Positions 32,383-41,559 are shown, counted from the stretch's first letter. The stretch is DNA of 64,000 bases from Bradyrhizobium sp. ORS 285 (GCF_900176205.1 NZ_LT859959.1:6995001-7059000), one strand, 5' to 3'. Notes: generated by a model not told the origin, from the sequence alone. Made by a program: numbers and translations.

Positions 32383-33156
32383 TCACGGCACGCCCTGTAC
32401 GAACAGCGCGAACGGTTCCTCGACCGTCTTGCGCAGGTGCTCGCGATAGAGCTGATAGTTCGGATCATCCGTCCCAAGCCGGCCGAAGCTCGGCTCCACC
32501 ACGTTGCGCAGCGGCAGCAGCGCGATCGGCGCGGCGATCGGGGTCAGCAGCGAACCGCGCCCCGCCAGCAGGGTCGTGATGATGCCGTACATCTCGCCGG
32601 TGATGGTCGGCCTCGACACCGTGATCAGGCGGTGCTGGCCGTGGCGGTTGGTGACGAGATAGACGAAGCCGGACTGGTTGGGCACGGCGACCTCGCCGAA
32701 CTGCGAGAAGGCCGCGTCGAGCCGCGCGCCCTCGCGGAACACCAGCGACGAGGCGGCATCATCCCAGACGATGTCGGTGCGGTAGGCATAGATCGCGTCC
32801 TTGTCGCCGAACGACGGTCGTAGGGTCACATAGGTGCCCTCGATCCATTCCACCGCGCGACGCGAATAGGAGCCGAGACTGTCCGGCGCGATGCCGCCAC
32901 TCGGTGATGCGGGAGCCGTGGCAGGCGCACTCGGCGCCTTGCGCAGGGAGATGCCGAGCGCCTGCTCAAGCCGGACGATGGTCGCGAGCGTGAACGGGCG
33001 CCGGCCGCCGAGCGCCTTCTCCAGGGTCGACAGGCTCAGCTTGGCCTGCTCGGCCAGCGTCTGCCGCGACATCCGCCGCCGCGCGATCTCCTCGCGGACC
33101 GCCTCGGCAACCTGCCGGCTCTGCTCGTCCGAGAGTTCGTTGTCCGGTATCGACAT
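32383..33156 (-). CDS. Helix-turn-helix (Xre-type) regulator with unknown C-terminal domain
   Basis: Predicted DNA-binding protein, 257 aa from the ATG at 33156 (AGGGGACAGG before it). The N-terminal region has an Xre/Cro-type HTH at about residues 28-72 (SRQTLAEQAKLSLSTLEKALGG is the helix pair). A Pro/Ala-rich linker (78-95) leads to a C-terminal domain of about 150 residues beginning SLGSYSRRAVEWIEGTYVTLR, which I associate only with similar regulators of unknown ligand. Divergent from the sortase-substrate gene with 201 bases between, so it is a candidate regulator of that system. Confidence 0.8.
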   Translation of the reverse strand: MSIPDNELSDEQSRQVAEAVREEIARRRMSRQTLAEQAKLSLSTLEKALGGRRPFTLATIVRLEQALGISLRKAPSAPATAPASPSGGIAPDSLGSYSRRAVEWIEGTYVTLRPSFGDKDAIYAYRTDIVWDDAASSLVFREGARLDAAFSQFGEVAVPNQSGFVYLVTNRHGQHRLITVSRPTITGEMYGIITTLLAGRGSLLTPIAAPIALLPLRNVVEPSFGRLGTDDPNYQLYREHLRKTVEEPFALFVQGVP

Positions 33157-33357
33157 CCTGTCCCCTGCCGCGTGGCGCAGACCTCTTCTAGCAGACGGAC
33201 AAAACAGCACAAACCCGGACAGATCAGCCGCCTCCTCGCGCACCACCGGACAGAGCGGGGCGTGCGGCGGCCGAACAAGACCGACCATTCCGCTCGCGAC
33301 GACAGCGCACCGCGCTCAGTCTCAGCCTGCCCCATTCTGTTCGTTGCGGAGACTCTG

Positions 33358-35625
33358 ATGAGCGACACCATCGACTGCGATATCCGCAGCAGCCGTCATC
33401 CGGTCCGGTCCTGGATCGTGACCATGCTGCTGTTCCTGCTGCTGCAAGCCGCCGCCGTGGCGCTGGTCGGCTTCACGGCGCTGTTTCTCAGCATCACACC
33501 TGGCTGGTCGGCCGAGGGCCCGCTGGCGCCGCTGACCAAGCCGGCCGACGCGCGCTCCGGCGCGCTGCTGTTCAAGAGCGATGCGGGCTACACCGAGGCG
33601 CCGCGGCTCGGCATCGATGTCGACATCGTGGTCTCCGGCCCGACGGCGCGGGCGCGCGTGACGCAACTGTTTCGGAACACCAGTTCGCAATGGCTGGAGG
33701 CCGTCTACGTCTATCCGCTGCCACCGGACAGCGCGGTCGACAGCTTGAAGATGATCGTCGGCGACCGCGTGGTGGTCGGCGACATCAAGCCGCGGCAGGA
33801 GGCGAAGGTGATCTACGAGCAGGCCAAGCGCGACGGCAAGACCGCGGCGCTGACCGAGCAGGAGCGGCCGAACATCTTCACCAACTCGCTCGCCAATATC
33901 GGCCCTGGCGAAACCGTGCTGGTGCAGATCGAGTATCAGCAGCCGGTGGCGCAGGTCGCCGGCGAATTCTCGCTGCGGGTGCCGCTGGTGGTCGCGCCGC
34001 GCTACAATCCCAGGCCGATCGTGCAGAGCGTCGATCTCCGCCCGGACAGCAATGGCTGGGGTGCCGCGAGCAACGACACGGTACCGGACCGCGACCGCAT
34101 CTCGCCGGAGGTGCTCGACCCCGCGAAGAACGATCCGGTCAATCCGACCCGCATTACCGTGCGGCTGCAGGCGGGCTTCGCGCTCGGCGAGGTCAAGAGC
34201 CACCATCACCAGGTGACGGTCGACAGCCCCGATGCGAAGACCCGGGTCGTGACGTTAGCCGAAGGCGTGGTGCCCGCCGATCGCGATTTCGAGCTGACCT
34301 GGAAGCCGGCCTCGGACAAGCTGCCGTCGGTCGGCCTGTTTCACGAGCAGGTTGGCGATGCCGACTACCTGCTCGCCTTCGTCACGCCGCCCGCGGTGGC
34401 CGCGACCACGCAGCGCCCGCAGCCGCGCGACGTCATCTTCGTGATCGACAATTCCGGCTCGATGGGCGGCACCTCGATCCGCCAGGCCAAGGCCAGCCTG
34501 CTCTATGCACTGGGACGGCTGCAGCCCGGCGACCGCTTCAACGTGATCCGCTTCGACGACACCATGACGGTGCTGTTTCCGTCGTCGGTGCCGGCCGATG
34601 CCGAGCATGTCGGCAACGCCACCAGGTTCGTCGGTGCGCTCGAGGCACGCGGCGGCACCGAGATGGTGCCGGCGATGCGCGCGGCGCTGACCGACGACGG
34701 CAGCGACAGCGATCGTGTCCGCCAGGTGGTGTTCCTGACCGACGGCGCCATCGGCAACGAGCAGCAGCTGTTCGAGACCATCACCGCGATGCGCGGCCGC
34801 TCGCGCATCTTCATGGTCGGCATCGGCTCGGCGCCGAACACCTATCTGATGAGCCGCGCCGCCGAGCTCGGCCGCGGCGCCTTCACCCATATCGGCTCGG
34901 TCGAGCAGGTCGAGGAGCGCATGCGGGATCTCTTCGCCAAGCTGGAGAACCCGGTCGTGACGGGGCTCAGCGCCAGCTTCTCGGAGGCCTCAGCCGACCT
35001 CACGCCGGCCGTGCTGCCCGACGTCTATCGCAACGAGCCGCTGGTGCTGGCCGCCAAGATCGACCGCCTTGCCGGATCGCTGCAGCTCAAGGGCCGCATC
35101 GGCGATCAGCCGTGGACCATCACGCTGCCGCTGTCCGGCGCGGCTGAAGGCAAGGGCCTCTCCAAGCTGTGGGCGCGGCGCAAGATCGGCGACGCCGAGG
35201 TGGCGAAGACGATGCGGCAGATGACGCCGGAAGAAGCCGACGGCGCGATCCTGAAGCTGGCGCTGGAGCACCAGCTGGTGACCCGCCTGACCAGCCTCGT
35301 CGCCGTCGACAAGACGCCTCGCCGTCCCGACGGCGAGCCGCTGCGGCTGGCCGAGCTGCCGATCAACCTGCCGGCGGGCTGGGACTTCGAGAAGGTGTTC
35401 GGTGAGCGCGGCCGGATGCCGGCAATGCAGAAGGACCGCCGCGCCGACGGAGATGGCGACGTGCAGCTCGCCGCGCTGAAGCGGCCGGTGGTGCCGACTG
35501 GGCCGGCGACAGTCACGCTGCCGAAGACGGCGACCGATGCAGAGCTCAGCATGCTGCTCGGACTGGGTGTGCTGATGCTGGAATTCATCTGGCTCGTCGC
35601 GATCAGGCGGCGAGCTGCCAACTAA
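33358..35625 (+). CDS. VIT/vWA surface protein, Gram-negative sortase substrate (LPxTA tail)
   Basis: Large exported protein, 755 aa from the ATG at 33358. It has an N-terminal TM/signal segment (about residues 20-45), a VIT domain (about 80-200), and a von Willebrand A domain from about 355 with an intact metal-binding DNSGS (starting Asp363). The C-terminal tail is a classic sorting signal: LPKTA at about residues 721-725, a hydrophobic helix, and a terminal RRRAAN. A class GN sortase gene follows 261 bases downstream, the pairing known for the marine proteobacterial sortase target family. It is predicted to be anchored through the envelope, acting in adhesion or protein contact; no function is proven. 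A family-A repeat sits between it and the sortase. Confidence 0.9.
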   Translation: MSDTIDCDIRSSRHPVRSWIVTMLLFLLLQAAAVALVGFTALFLSITPGWSAEGPLAPLTKPADARSGALLFKSDAGYTEAPRLGIDVDIVVSGPTARARVTQLFRNTSSQWLEAVYVYPLPPDSAVDSLKMIVGDRVVVGDIKPRQEAKVIYEQAKRDGKTAALTEQERPNIFTNSLANIGPGETVLVQIEYQQPVAQVAGEFSLRVPLVVAPRYNPRPIVQSVDLRPDSNGWGAASNDTVPDRDRISPEVLDPAKNDPVNPTRITVRLQAGFALGEVKSHHHQVTVDSPDAKTRVVTLAEGVVPADRDFELTWKPASDKLPSVGLFHEQVGDADYLLAFVTPPAVAATTQRPQPRDVIFVIDNSGSMGGTSIRQAKASLLYALGRLQPGDRFNVIRFDDTMTVLFPSSVPADAEHVGNATRFVGALEARGGTEMVPAMRAALTDDGSDSDRVRQVVFLTDGAIGNEQQLFETITAMRGRSRIFMVGIGSAPNTYLMSRAAELGRGAFTHIGSVEQVEERMRDLFAKLENPVVTGLSASFSEASADLTPAVLPDVYRNEPLVLAAKIDRLAGSLQLKGRIGDQPWTITLPLSGAAEGKGLSKLWARRKIGDAEVAKTMRQMTPEEADGAILKLALEHQLVTRLTSLVAVDKTPRRPDGEPLRLAELPINLPAGWDFEKVFGERGRMPAMQKDRRADGDGDVQLAALKRPVVPTGPATVTLPKTATDAELSMLLGLGVLMLEFIWLVAIRRRAAN

Positions 35626-35696
35626 TGAAAGTCGTCATGCGAATACGAGAAGTCGACGAACCGTTGTTTGCTAGTCCTTCCGAGCTTGCTCGGTGC

Positions 35697-35840
35697 TCAC
35701 CTCTCCCCGCGTGCGGGGAGAGGTCGGATTGCATCGAAGATGCAATCCGGGTGAGGGGGGCTTTCCGCACGGTCGGTGGGTGTGGCTGCCCCTCACCCCA
35801 ACCCTCTCCCCGTGAAGAACGGGGAGAGGGAGCGCACCGC
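35697..35840. repeat. Interspersed repeat, family A (copy 4)
   Basis: CTCACCTCTCCCCGCGTGCGG...GGATTGCATCGAAGATGCAATCC...GGGTGAGGGG is followed by CCCCTCACCCCAACCCTCTC and the arm ending GGGGAGAGGG. It lies between the sortase substrate and sortase genes. Confidence 0.8.
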
Positions 35841-35886
35841 CATCTCGGCAAGGACTTCGTTTCTTAAAAGCACGGGAGGAGAGAGA

Positions 35887-36453
35887 ATGCCTCGCTTCGT
35901 CATCCCGCTCGCGGTCGCACTTGTCGGCGTTGCCCTGTTCGGCCACGGCGCCCTCATCCATGCCAAGGCGGTCGTCGCGCAGGTGCTGCTCGACCGCGCC
36001 TTCAACCAGACCATCGCGACCGGGCAACCCGTCAAGCCCTGGTCGTGGGCCGACACCGTCCCGGTGGCGCGCATCGAAGTGAAGCGGCTCGGCGTCTCGA
36101 CCATCGCGCTGGCCGGCTCGAGCGGCCAGGCGCTGGCCTTCGGCGCCGGCCATGTCGAGGGCACCGCGGAGCCGGGCGAGCCGGGCGTCGCCGTGTATTC
36201 CGCGCATCGCGACACGCATTTCCGCTTCCTGAAGGACGTCAGGATCGGCGACGAGATCGACGTCGTCAGGGGCGACGGCAAGAGCTTCCGCTACCGGGCC
36301 GACGCAACGCGCGTGGTCCGCTTCGACAATTCCGGCATCGATCCGGTGACCGACGCGGCCGAGCTGGTGCTCTCGACATGCTGGCCGTTCGACGCGCTGA
36401 CGCAGGGGCCCGAGCGCTACCTGCTGCACGCCACGTTGATCGCCGATCGATGA
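35887..36453 (+). CDS. Class GN sortase
   Basis: Membrane-anchored cysteine transpeptidase, 188 aa, from the ATG at 35887 with a very strong GGGAGGAGAGAGA site. An N-terminal TM (about 5-25) is followed by the sortase barrel with the catalytic triad His107 (YSAHRDTHF), Cys165 (LSTCWPF) and Arg177 (GPERYLL). This is the single-target sortase type of Gram-negatives, expected to cut LPxTA in the upstream VIT/vWA protein. There are no other sortase substrates in the window. The nucleophile the substrate is attached to is unknown for this class. Confidence 0.92.
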   Translation: MPRFVIPLAVALVGVALFGHGALIHAKAVVAQVLLDRAFNQTIATGQPVKPWSWADTVPVARIEVKRLGVSTIALAGSSGQALAFGAGHVEGTAEPGEPGVAVYSAHRDTHFRFLKDVRIGDEIDVVRGDGKSFRYRADATRVVRFDNSGIDPVTDAAELVLSTCWPFDALTQGPERYLLHATLIADR

Positions 36454-36570
36454 GTGGAACGAGCATGGCCGACCTTGGGAACCAAGCCCCGAATGCCCAT
36501 TTGTCACAGGGCCGTCCTGATGGAATGATCCCGCCTGGACGACACGGCTCAACTTCGCAGCGCTTCCGAC

Positions 36571-37287
36571 ATGCATTCCCAAGTACATTATCTACCGATC
36601 ACGCCCGCTTTCTTCGCCATCCTGGTGCTGGCGTTCGGCGTCGTACTCATCCTGGTTCAGCTCGGCATCCTTCGCTATGCCTACATGAAGCTCGGCGTCA
36701 GCTCGGGCACGGCGATGCTGCTGCTGTTCGGCTCGCTGGTCGGCAGCTATTTCAACATCCCGATCACGATGCTGCCCGGACAAGTCGCGCGTTCCGGCGA
36801 GATCATCGACTTCTTCGGCATGCAATATGTCGTGCCGCTTGTGCATCAGTGGCCGGGGACGCTGCTGGCGGTGAATGTCGGGGGCGCCGTGATCCCGACC
36901 TTGATGTCGACCTATCTCGTGCTGCGCTACCAGCTGTGGCTGCGCGCCACGATCGCGGTGCTGGTGATCGCGGTGATCATCCACGCCATGGCGACGCCGG
37001 TGCAGGGCGTCGGGATCGCCGTGCCGGTGTTCGCGCCGGTCGTCGTCACCGCGATCCTCGCCTTCCTGCTGTCGCGCGAATACGCCGCGCCGCTGGCCTA
37101 TATCGGCGGCTCGATGGGCACGCTGGTCGGCGCCGATTTGATGAACCTCGGCAAGATCGGCAGCCTCGGCGCGCCGGTGGCCTCGATCGGCGGCGCCGGC
37201 ACGTTCGACGGCGTCTTCCTGACGGGCATCCTCGCGGTCCTGCTGGCCGGCCTCGCCGCGCCGTCCCGTCCTGGCCTCGCGCGCTGA
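36571..37287 (+). CDS. DUF1614 integral membrane protein
   Basis: Polytopic inner-membrane protein of 238 aa with about seven hydrophobic segments. It fits the DUF1614 family: the LLFGSLVGSYFNIP block after the first helices, VNVGGAVIPTLMSTYL in the middle and YIGGSMGTLVGADLMNLGKI near the end. The reaction or role is unknown. The conserved polar glycine-rich motifs inside membrane segments suggest a transport or enzymatic pore rather than a simple anchor. It lies 117 bases downstream of the sortase gene on the same strand. Confidence 0.82.
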   Translation: MHSQVHYLPITPAFFAILVLAFGVVLILVQLGILRYAYMKLGVSSGTAMLLLFGSLVGSYFNIPITMLPGQVARSGEIIDFFGMQYVVPLVHQWPGTLLAVNVGGAVIPTLMSTYLVLRYQLWLRATIAVLVIAVIIHAMATPVQGVGIAVPVFAPVVVTAILAFLLSREYAAPLAYIGGSMGTLVGADLMNLGKIGSLGAPVASIGGAGTFDGVFLTGILAVLLAGLAAPSRPGLAR

Positions 37288-37344
37288 GCTTCCCACTCGG
37301 CGGGTTCGCGGCTAAAATCAGCCGCAGCCAACAGTGGACCCGGA

Positions 37345-38169
37345 ATGCGCGCGATCAATCTCATTGTCGGAACCCTGACGATCGCGGCCGTGGCGGCCGG
37401 GATCAGCGGCGTCCTGATCAAGCAGAAGCGCCGCATCGCCGAGCAGCGCAGCACCATGCGCGTGGTGTTCGACGGCGGCTCGGCGGCGGGCCTGCGCAAG
37501 GGCGGCCCGGTGAATTTCGACGGCGTGCAGGCCGGGCAGATCCTGTCGATCAACCTGGAGAGCCCGCGCAAGATCGTCGCCATGATCACGCTCGACAACT
37601 CCGCGCCGATCCGCAAGGACACCACGGCCGGCATCGAGTTCCAGGGCCTGACCGGGATCGCCGCGATTTCGCTGGTCGGCGGTGCGCCGACGGCCCCGCC
37701 GGTGCCGCTGGATCACGACGGCGTGCCGGTATTGACGGCCGATCTCAAGGACCAGGAGACGATGGTCGAGACGGTGCACAACATCGACAAATACGTGGTC
37801 AGCAATGCGCCCGCGATCAAGGAGGCGCTGCAGAGCTTCGAGACCGAGACCGCCTCACTGCAGGCCAAGACCGCGGCCTTCGACTCCGCGATCGACAAGG
37901 CCGAGGACATCTTCAAGGGCTTCGATACGCTGGTCACCAAGATCGACGGCGCCATCCCCGGCTTCGCCGACGGCAATCCCGGCCAGCTGTTCGATCAGAT
38001 CAAATCGATGCGCGAACTCGTCGACAGCTTCAGGCGCAAATCTGCCAAGGTGATCGACGAAAGCCGCAAGACGCTGGTCGACATCAGCGACGGCGCCAAC
38101 GCGATGAGCGCGAAGTTCGGCGGCCAGCCGGTTGCGCCGGGACCGCGACGGGTGCCGGCGTCACGCTGA
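37345..38169 (+). CDS. MCE/MlaD domain protein
   Basis: Single-TM periplasm-facing protein, 274 aa. The N-terminal TM is at about 4-24, the MCE (MlaD) domain at about 37-115 with the GSAAGLRKGGPVNFDGVQAG pattern, and a helical C-terminal region from 130 onward (coiled-coil-like, NIDKYVVSNAPAIKEALQSF). MlaD proteins form hexameric lipid-binding rings with MlaE permease and MlaF ATPase, but no such genes are adjacent here, so it may serve a distant system. It ends convergent with fmdB over a small hairpin (GGGCGG/CCGCCC at 38171-38187). Confidence 0.85.
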   Translation: MRAINLIVGTLTIAAVAAGISGVLIKQKRRIAEQRSTMRVVFDGGSAAGLRKGGPVNFDGVQAGQILSINLESPRKIVAMITLDNSAPIRKDTTAGIEFQGLTGIAAISLVGGAPTAPPVPLDHDGVPVLTADLKDQETMVETVHNIDKYVVSNAPAIKEALQSFETETASLQAKTAAFDSAIDKAEDIFKGFDTLVTKIDGAIPGFADGNPGQLFDQIKSMRELVDSFRRKSAKVIDESRKTLVDISDGANAMSAKFGGQPVAPGPRRVPASR

Positions 38170-38195
38170 AGGGCGGACGCGCCGCCCCTCGCGCG

Positions 38196-38537
38196 TCAGT
38201 GGCTGATCATCCAGGGCCGCGCCGTCGGAAAGCCCTTGGCGCCGCTCTTGGACTTGGTCATCAGCCGCGGCGACTTCTTCGGCGAACAGCAGCCGCAGCC
38301 CGGCCCATGCTTCGCCTTGTATTCCGCGAGCGTCTGCGGCGCGTGGCGGCTGCGCTCGTTGGTGGCATGCGCCGTGCGCCGCTCCGCTGGCATGCAGGCA
38401 AAGGCGGGCGCGGTGAGGATCACGCGCGGCGCCATGTCCCGGCATTGCGGGCAGACCTGCGGCTCATCACATTCCGCCATCGGGCGCATGTCCGTGAACG
38501 GGCCGCATTCATCACAGAGATATTCATAGACCGGCAT
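38196..38537 (-). CDS. fmdB: FmdB-type zinc ribbon protein
   Basis: Small protein, 113 aa, with the FmdB regulatory-family N-terminus MPVYEYLCDECG and a four-cysteine ribbon (Cys8, Cys11, Cys29, Cys32). A second GCGCC cluster sits near residues 84-88. The start ATG at 38537 has AGGAGACGAGACA upstream. FmdB accompanies formamidase genes and is thought to be regulatory; a direct function is not established. It lies 99 bases after fmdA on the same strand, the last gene of the urt-fmd unit. Confidence 0.9.
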   Translation of the reverse strand: MPVYEYLCDECGPFTDMRPMAECDEPQVCPQCRDMAPRVILTAPAFACMPAERRTAHATNERSRHAPQTLAEYKAKHGPGCGCCSPKKSPRLMTKSKSGAKGFPTARPWMISH

Positions 38538-38636
38538 TGTCTCGTCTCCTGCGCAACATCGTCTCTCCCCTCCGCGCGGCGGATGCGGGGCGGCCAGATA
38601 CGCAGCCGTCCCGCATCCCGTCGCACAGGGAGACCG

Positions 38637-39866
38637 TTATTTGTCCGGCGAGATCGGCATCTGGATGTCGCCCGTGATGTGCTTGATCGGCCCCGCCGCC
38701 GACGGCATCACGTCGAAGTCGAAGATCTCGGTCGGCAGCCACAGAGTGGCGCAGGCATTGGGTACGTCGACGACGCCGGAGATATGGCCCTGCACCGGCG
38801 CGGTGCCGAGGATCGAATAGGCCTGGGCGCCGGAGTAGCCGAACTTCTTCAGGTACTCGATCGCGTTGAGGCAGGCCTGGCGATAGGCGATGTGGACGTC
38901 GAGATAGTGCTGCTTGCCGGCCTCGTCGACCGAGATGCCCTCGAAGATCAGGTAGTCGCGGTAGTTCGGCGTGATCGGCGACGGCTTGAAGATCGGGTTC
39001 TTGATGCCGTACTTCGCCACGCCGTCCTTGATGACGTCGACCTTGATGTGCAGCCAGCCGGCCATCTCGATCGCGCCGCAGAAGGTGATCTCGCCGTCGC
39101 CCTGGCTGAAATGCAGGTCGCCCATCGAGAGGCCGCCGCCGGGCACGTAGACCGGGAAGTAGATCTTCGAGCCGCGCGACAGATCCTTGATGTCGCAATT
39201 GCCGCCATGCTCGCGCGGCGGCACGGTGCGGGCGCCCTCGGCGCCGATCTTGGCCTTGACGTCACCCTTGGCCTGGCCGGCATGGGCAGTCGGCGCGAAC
39301 GGCGGATTGGCGAGGCCGGGCACGCGGGTCGGGTTGGTCGCGATCAGCGCCGTCTCACGCTCGTTCCAGGTCGCGAGCAACTTCGGGTCGGGCAGACAGC
39401 CGATCAGACCGGGATGGATCAGGCCGGCGAAGTTCACGCCGGGGACATGGCGCGACGAGGTGTAGAGGCCCTTGATGTCCCAGATCGACTTCTGCGCCAG
39501 CGGGAAGTGGTCGGTCAAGAAGCCGCCGCCATTCTGCTTGGAAAAGAAGCCGTTGAAGCCCCACAGGCTCTCCTTCAGCGGACCGACGTCGAGCAGGTCG
39601 ACGACCAGCAGGTCGCCGGGCTCGGCGCCCTTGACGCCGATCGGGCCCGACAGGAAGTGCACGATCGAGAGGTCGATGTCGCGCACGTCGTCGGCCGAGT
39701 CGTTGTTCTTGATGAAGCCGCCGGTCCAGTCATAGGTCTCGATGATGAAGTCGTCACCGGGATTGACCCACTCCACCATCGGAATGTCCGGGTGCCAGCG
39801 ATTGTGCACCTTGTCGTTCTCGTAGGCCGACTTGGTCAGATCGACCTTGATCAGTGTGTCAGGCAT
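38637..39866 (-). CDS. fmdA: Formamidase
   Basis: Hydrolyses formamide to formate and ammonium (acetamidase/formamidase family), 409 aa, cytoplasmic homo-oligomer. The start is the ATG at 39866 (AAGGGGAGCTCTTG upstream), a codon inside the frame's TTG at 39869. Family marks are NRWHPDIPMVEWVNPGD near the start, LSGPIGVKGAEPGDLLVVD, and GDLHFSQGDGEITFCGAIEM in the middle. The length matches characterised FmdA (about 407 aa). It directly follows urtE by 36 bases, tying amide uptake to amide hydrolysis. It supplies ammonium as nitrogen source. Confidence 0.93.
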   Translation of the reverse strand: MPDTLIKVDLTKSAYENDKVHNRWHPDIPMVEWVNPGDDFIIETYDWTGGFIKNNDSADDVRDIDLSIVHFLSGPIGVKGAEPGDLLVVDLLDVGPLKESLWGFNGFFSKQNGGGFLTDHFPLAQKSIWDIKGLYTSSRHVPGVNFAGLIHPGLIGCLPDPKLLATWNERETALIATNPTRVPGLANPPFAPTAHAGQAKGDVKAKIGAEGARTVPPREHGGNCDIKDLSRGSKIYFPVYVPGGGLSMGDLHFSQGDGEITFCGAIEMAGWLHIKVDVIKDGVAKYGIKNPIFKPSPITPNYRDYLIFEGISVDEAGKQHYLDVHIAYRQACLNAIEYLKKFGYSGAQAYSILGTAPVQGHISGVVDVPNACATLWLPTEIFDFDVMPSAAGPIKHITGDIQMPISPDK

Positions 39867-39902
39867 CAAGAGCTCCCCTTTACCTTTGCTTGCACGGAGT
39901 GG

Positions 39903-40592
39903 TTAGACGGACAGATATTTCGACACCTGCGCGGCATCGACGGACTCGCGCGGATCGTCGCGGACGATCTCGCCGTTCTCGATCACCAGCACGCGGTCGG
40001 CGATATCGAGCGCGAAGCTCAGCACCTGCTCGGAGACGACGATCGACAATCCCTTCTCGTCGCGAATACGCTTCAGGGTGCGCGCCATTTCCTTGATGAT
40101 CGACGGCTGGATGCCCTCGGTCGGCTCGTCGAGCAGCAGCACCTTCGGCTTGGTGGCGAGTGCACGCGCGATCGCGAGCTGCTGCTGCTGGCCGCCGGAG
40201 AGATTGCCGCCGCGCCGGCCCTTCATCTCCAAGAGCACCGGGAACAGCTCGTAGATGTCGCCGGGCACCTCGGACTCGCCGGAGACGACGAGGCCGGTCT
40301 CGATGTTCTCCTTGACCGTCATGGTCGAGAAGATCATGCGGCCCTGCGGCACATAGGCGAGGCCCTTTGCGACGCGCTCGTAGCTCTTCATGCCGGAGAG
40401 CTCGGAGCCGTCCATCGCGATCGAGCCGCTCTTGGCAGGCAGGATGCCCATCAGCGACTTCATCAGCGTGGTCTTACCCATGCCGTTGCGCCCCATGATC
40501 GCAACGATCTCGTTGGGCGCGACCTTGACGTTCAGGCCATGCAGCACCTCGCTCTGGCCATAGGCGACATGGAGATCGGAGATTGCGAGCAT
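39903..40592 (-). CDS. urtE: Urea/amide ABC transporter ATPase UrtE
   Basis: LivF-type ATPase of a urea or short-chain amide importer, 229 aa. Walker A is in GRNGMGKTTLMKSL (about residues 34-47), the signature LSGGQQQQLAIARAL and the Walker B DEPTEGIQPS. The DEPTEGIQPSI wording is typical of UrtE. The start ATG at 40592 follows AGGAAGACATCCG. Separated from urtD by a family-A repeat in the 201-base gap, and followed immediately by fmdA. Confidence 0.92.
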   Translation of the reverse strand: MLAISDLHVAYGQSEVLHGLNVKVAPNEIVAIMGRNGMGKTTLMKSLMGILPAKSGSIAMDGSELSGMKSYERVAKGLAYVPQGRMIFSTMTVKENIETGLVVSGESEVPGDIYELFPVLLEMKGRRGGNLSGGQQQQLAIARALATKPKVLLLDEPTEGIQPSIIKEMARTLKRIRDEKGLSIVVSEQVLSFALDIADRVLVIENGEIVRDDPRESVDAAQVSKYLSV

Positions 40593-40650
40593 CGGATGTC
40601 TTCCTATGCAAGAGGGAGTGAGACGGCCGATCGAGCGGCATTGGCACTGG

Positions 40651-40756
40651 GCTCCCCTCCCCCTTGCGGGGAGGGGTTGGGGGTGGGGGTCTCAGCAAAG
40701 ACTGCCCGTGTGGACCCCCACCCCCGACCCCTCCCCGCAAGGGGGAGGGGGGCGCA
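40651..40756. repeat. Interspersed repeat, family A (copy 5), within the urt operon
   Basis: GCTCCCCTCCCCCTTGCGGG and its inverted partner CCCGCAAGGGGGAGGGG flank a G-rich and C-rich inner pair; the total is about 106 bases. In the RNA of the urt operon it would form a very strong stem between urtD and urtE, which may affect the amount of downstream message. Confidence 0.88.
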
Positions 40757-40793
40757 GCGAGATCGCGGATGGAGTGACGTTCTCAGCATCGGA

Positions 40794-41549
40794 TCAGTGC
40801 CCAAGATAGACTTCGACGACCTTGGGGTCGTTCTTGACCCGCTCCATCGTGCCTTCGGACAGGATCTGTCCCTGGTGCAGCACGGTGACCTTGTGGGCGA
40901 TGTCCTCGACGAACTTCATGTCGTGCTCGATGACCAGCACCGAGCGGTCCTTGATGATGCGGTTGAGCAGCTCCGCCGTCTTGGCGCGCTCGCTGACGCT
41001 CATGCCGGCAACGGGCTCGTCGAGCATCAGAAGGTCCGGGTTCTGGATCAGCAGCATGCCGATCTCGAGCCATTGCTTCTGGCCATGGCTGAGCTCGGCC
41101 GCCGAGGTCTTGAGGCGATCCTTGAGGAAGATCATCTCGGCGACCTCCTCGACGCGATCCTTCACCACGGCGTCGCGCTTGAACGCGAGCGAGCCGAACA
41201 CGGTGCGGCCGCGCGGAAACGAGATCTCGAGATTCTCGAACACGCTGAGATCCTCGAACACCGACGGCGTCTGGAATTTGCGGCCGACACCGGCCTTCAC
41301 GATCTCGTTCTCGCGCAGCTTGGTCAGCTCCTTGCCGCGGAACTGGATCGAGCCGGAGGTCGCTTTGGTCTTGCCGCAGATCAGGTCGAGCACCGTGGTC
41401 TTGCCGGCGCCGTTCGGACCGATGATGACGCGGATCTCGTTCTCCTCGACATAGAAGGAGAGGTCGTTGACCGCCTTGAAGCCGTCGAACGAGACGGTGA
41501 GCGCTTCGACCGCGAGCAGGAATTCCTTGGGCTGATGACCGATGAGCAT
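40794..41549 (-). CDS. urtD: Urea/amide ABC transporter ATPase UrtD
   Basis: LivG-type ATPase, 251 aa from the ATG at 41549 (GAGGAGACAGCG upstream). Walker A is GPNGAGKTTVLDLICG (about 45-60), a long family-specific region reads GVGRKFQTPSVFEDLSVFENLE, the signature is LSHGQKQWLEIGMLL, and Walker B is LLMLDEPVAGMS. The LSHGQKQWLE signature is characteristic of UrtD. It is 10 bases downstream of urtC, so the two are coupled in one transcript. Confidence 0.92.
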   Translation of the reverse strand: MLIGHQPKEFLLAVEALTVSFDGFKAVNDLSFYVEENEIRVIIGPNGAGKTTVLDLICGKTKATSGSIQFRGKELTKLRENEIVKAGVGRKFQTPSVFEDLSVFENLEISFPRGRTVFGSLAFKRDAVVKDRVEEVAEMIFLKDRLKTSAAELSHGQKQWLEIGMLLIQNPDLLMLDEPVAGMSVSERAKTAELLNRIIKDRSVLVIEHDMKFVEDIAHKVTVLHQGQILSEGTMERVKNDPKVVEVYLGH

Positions 41550-41559
41550 CGCTGTCTCC

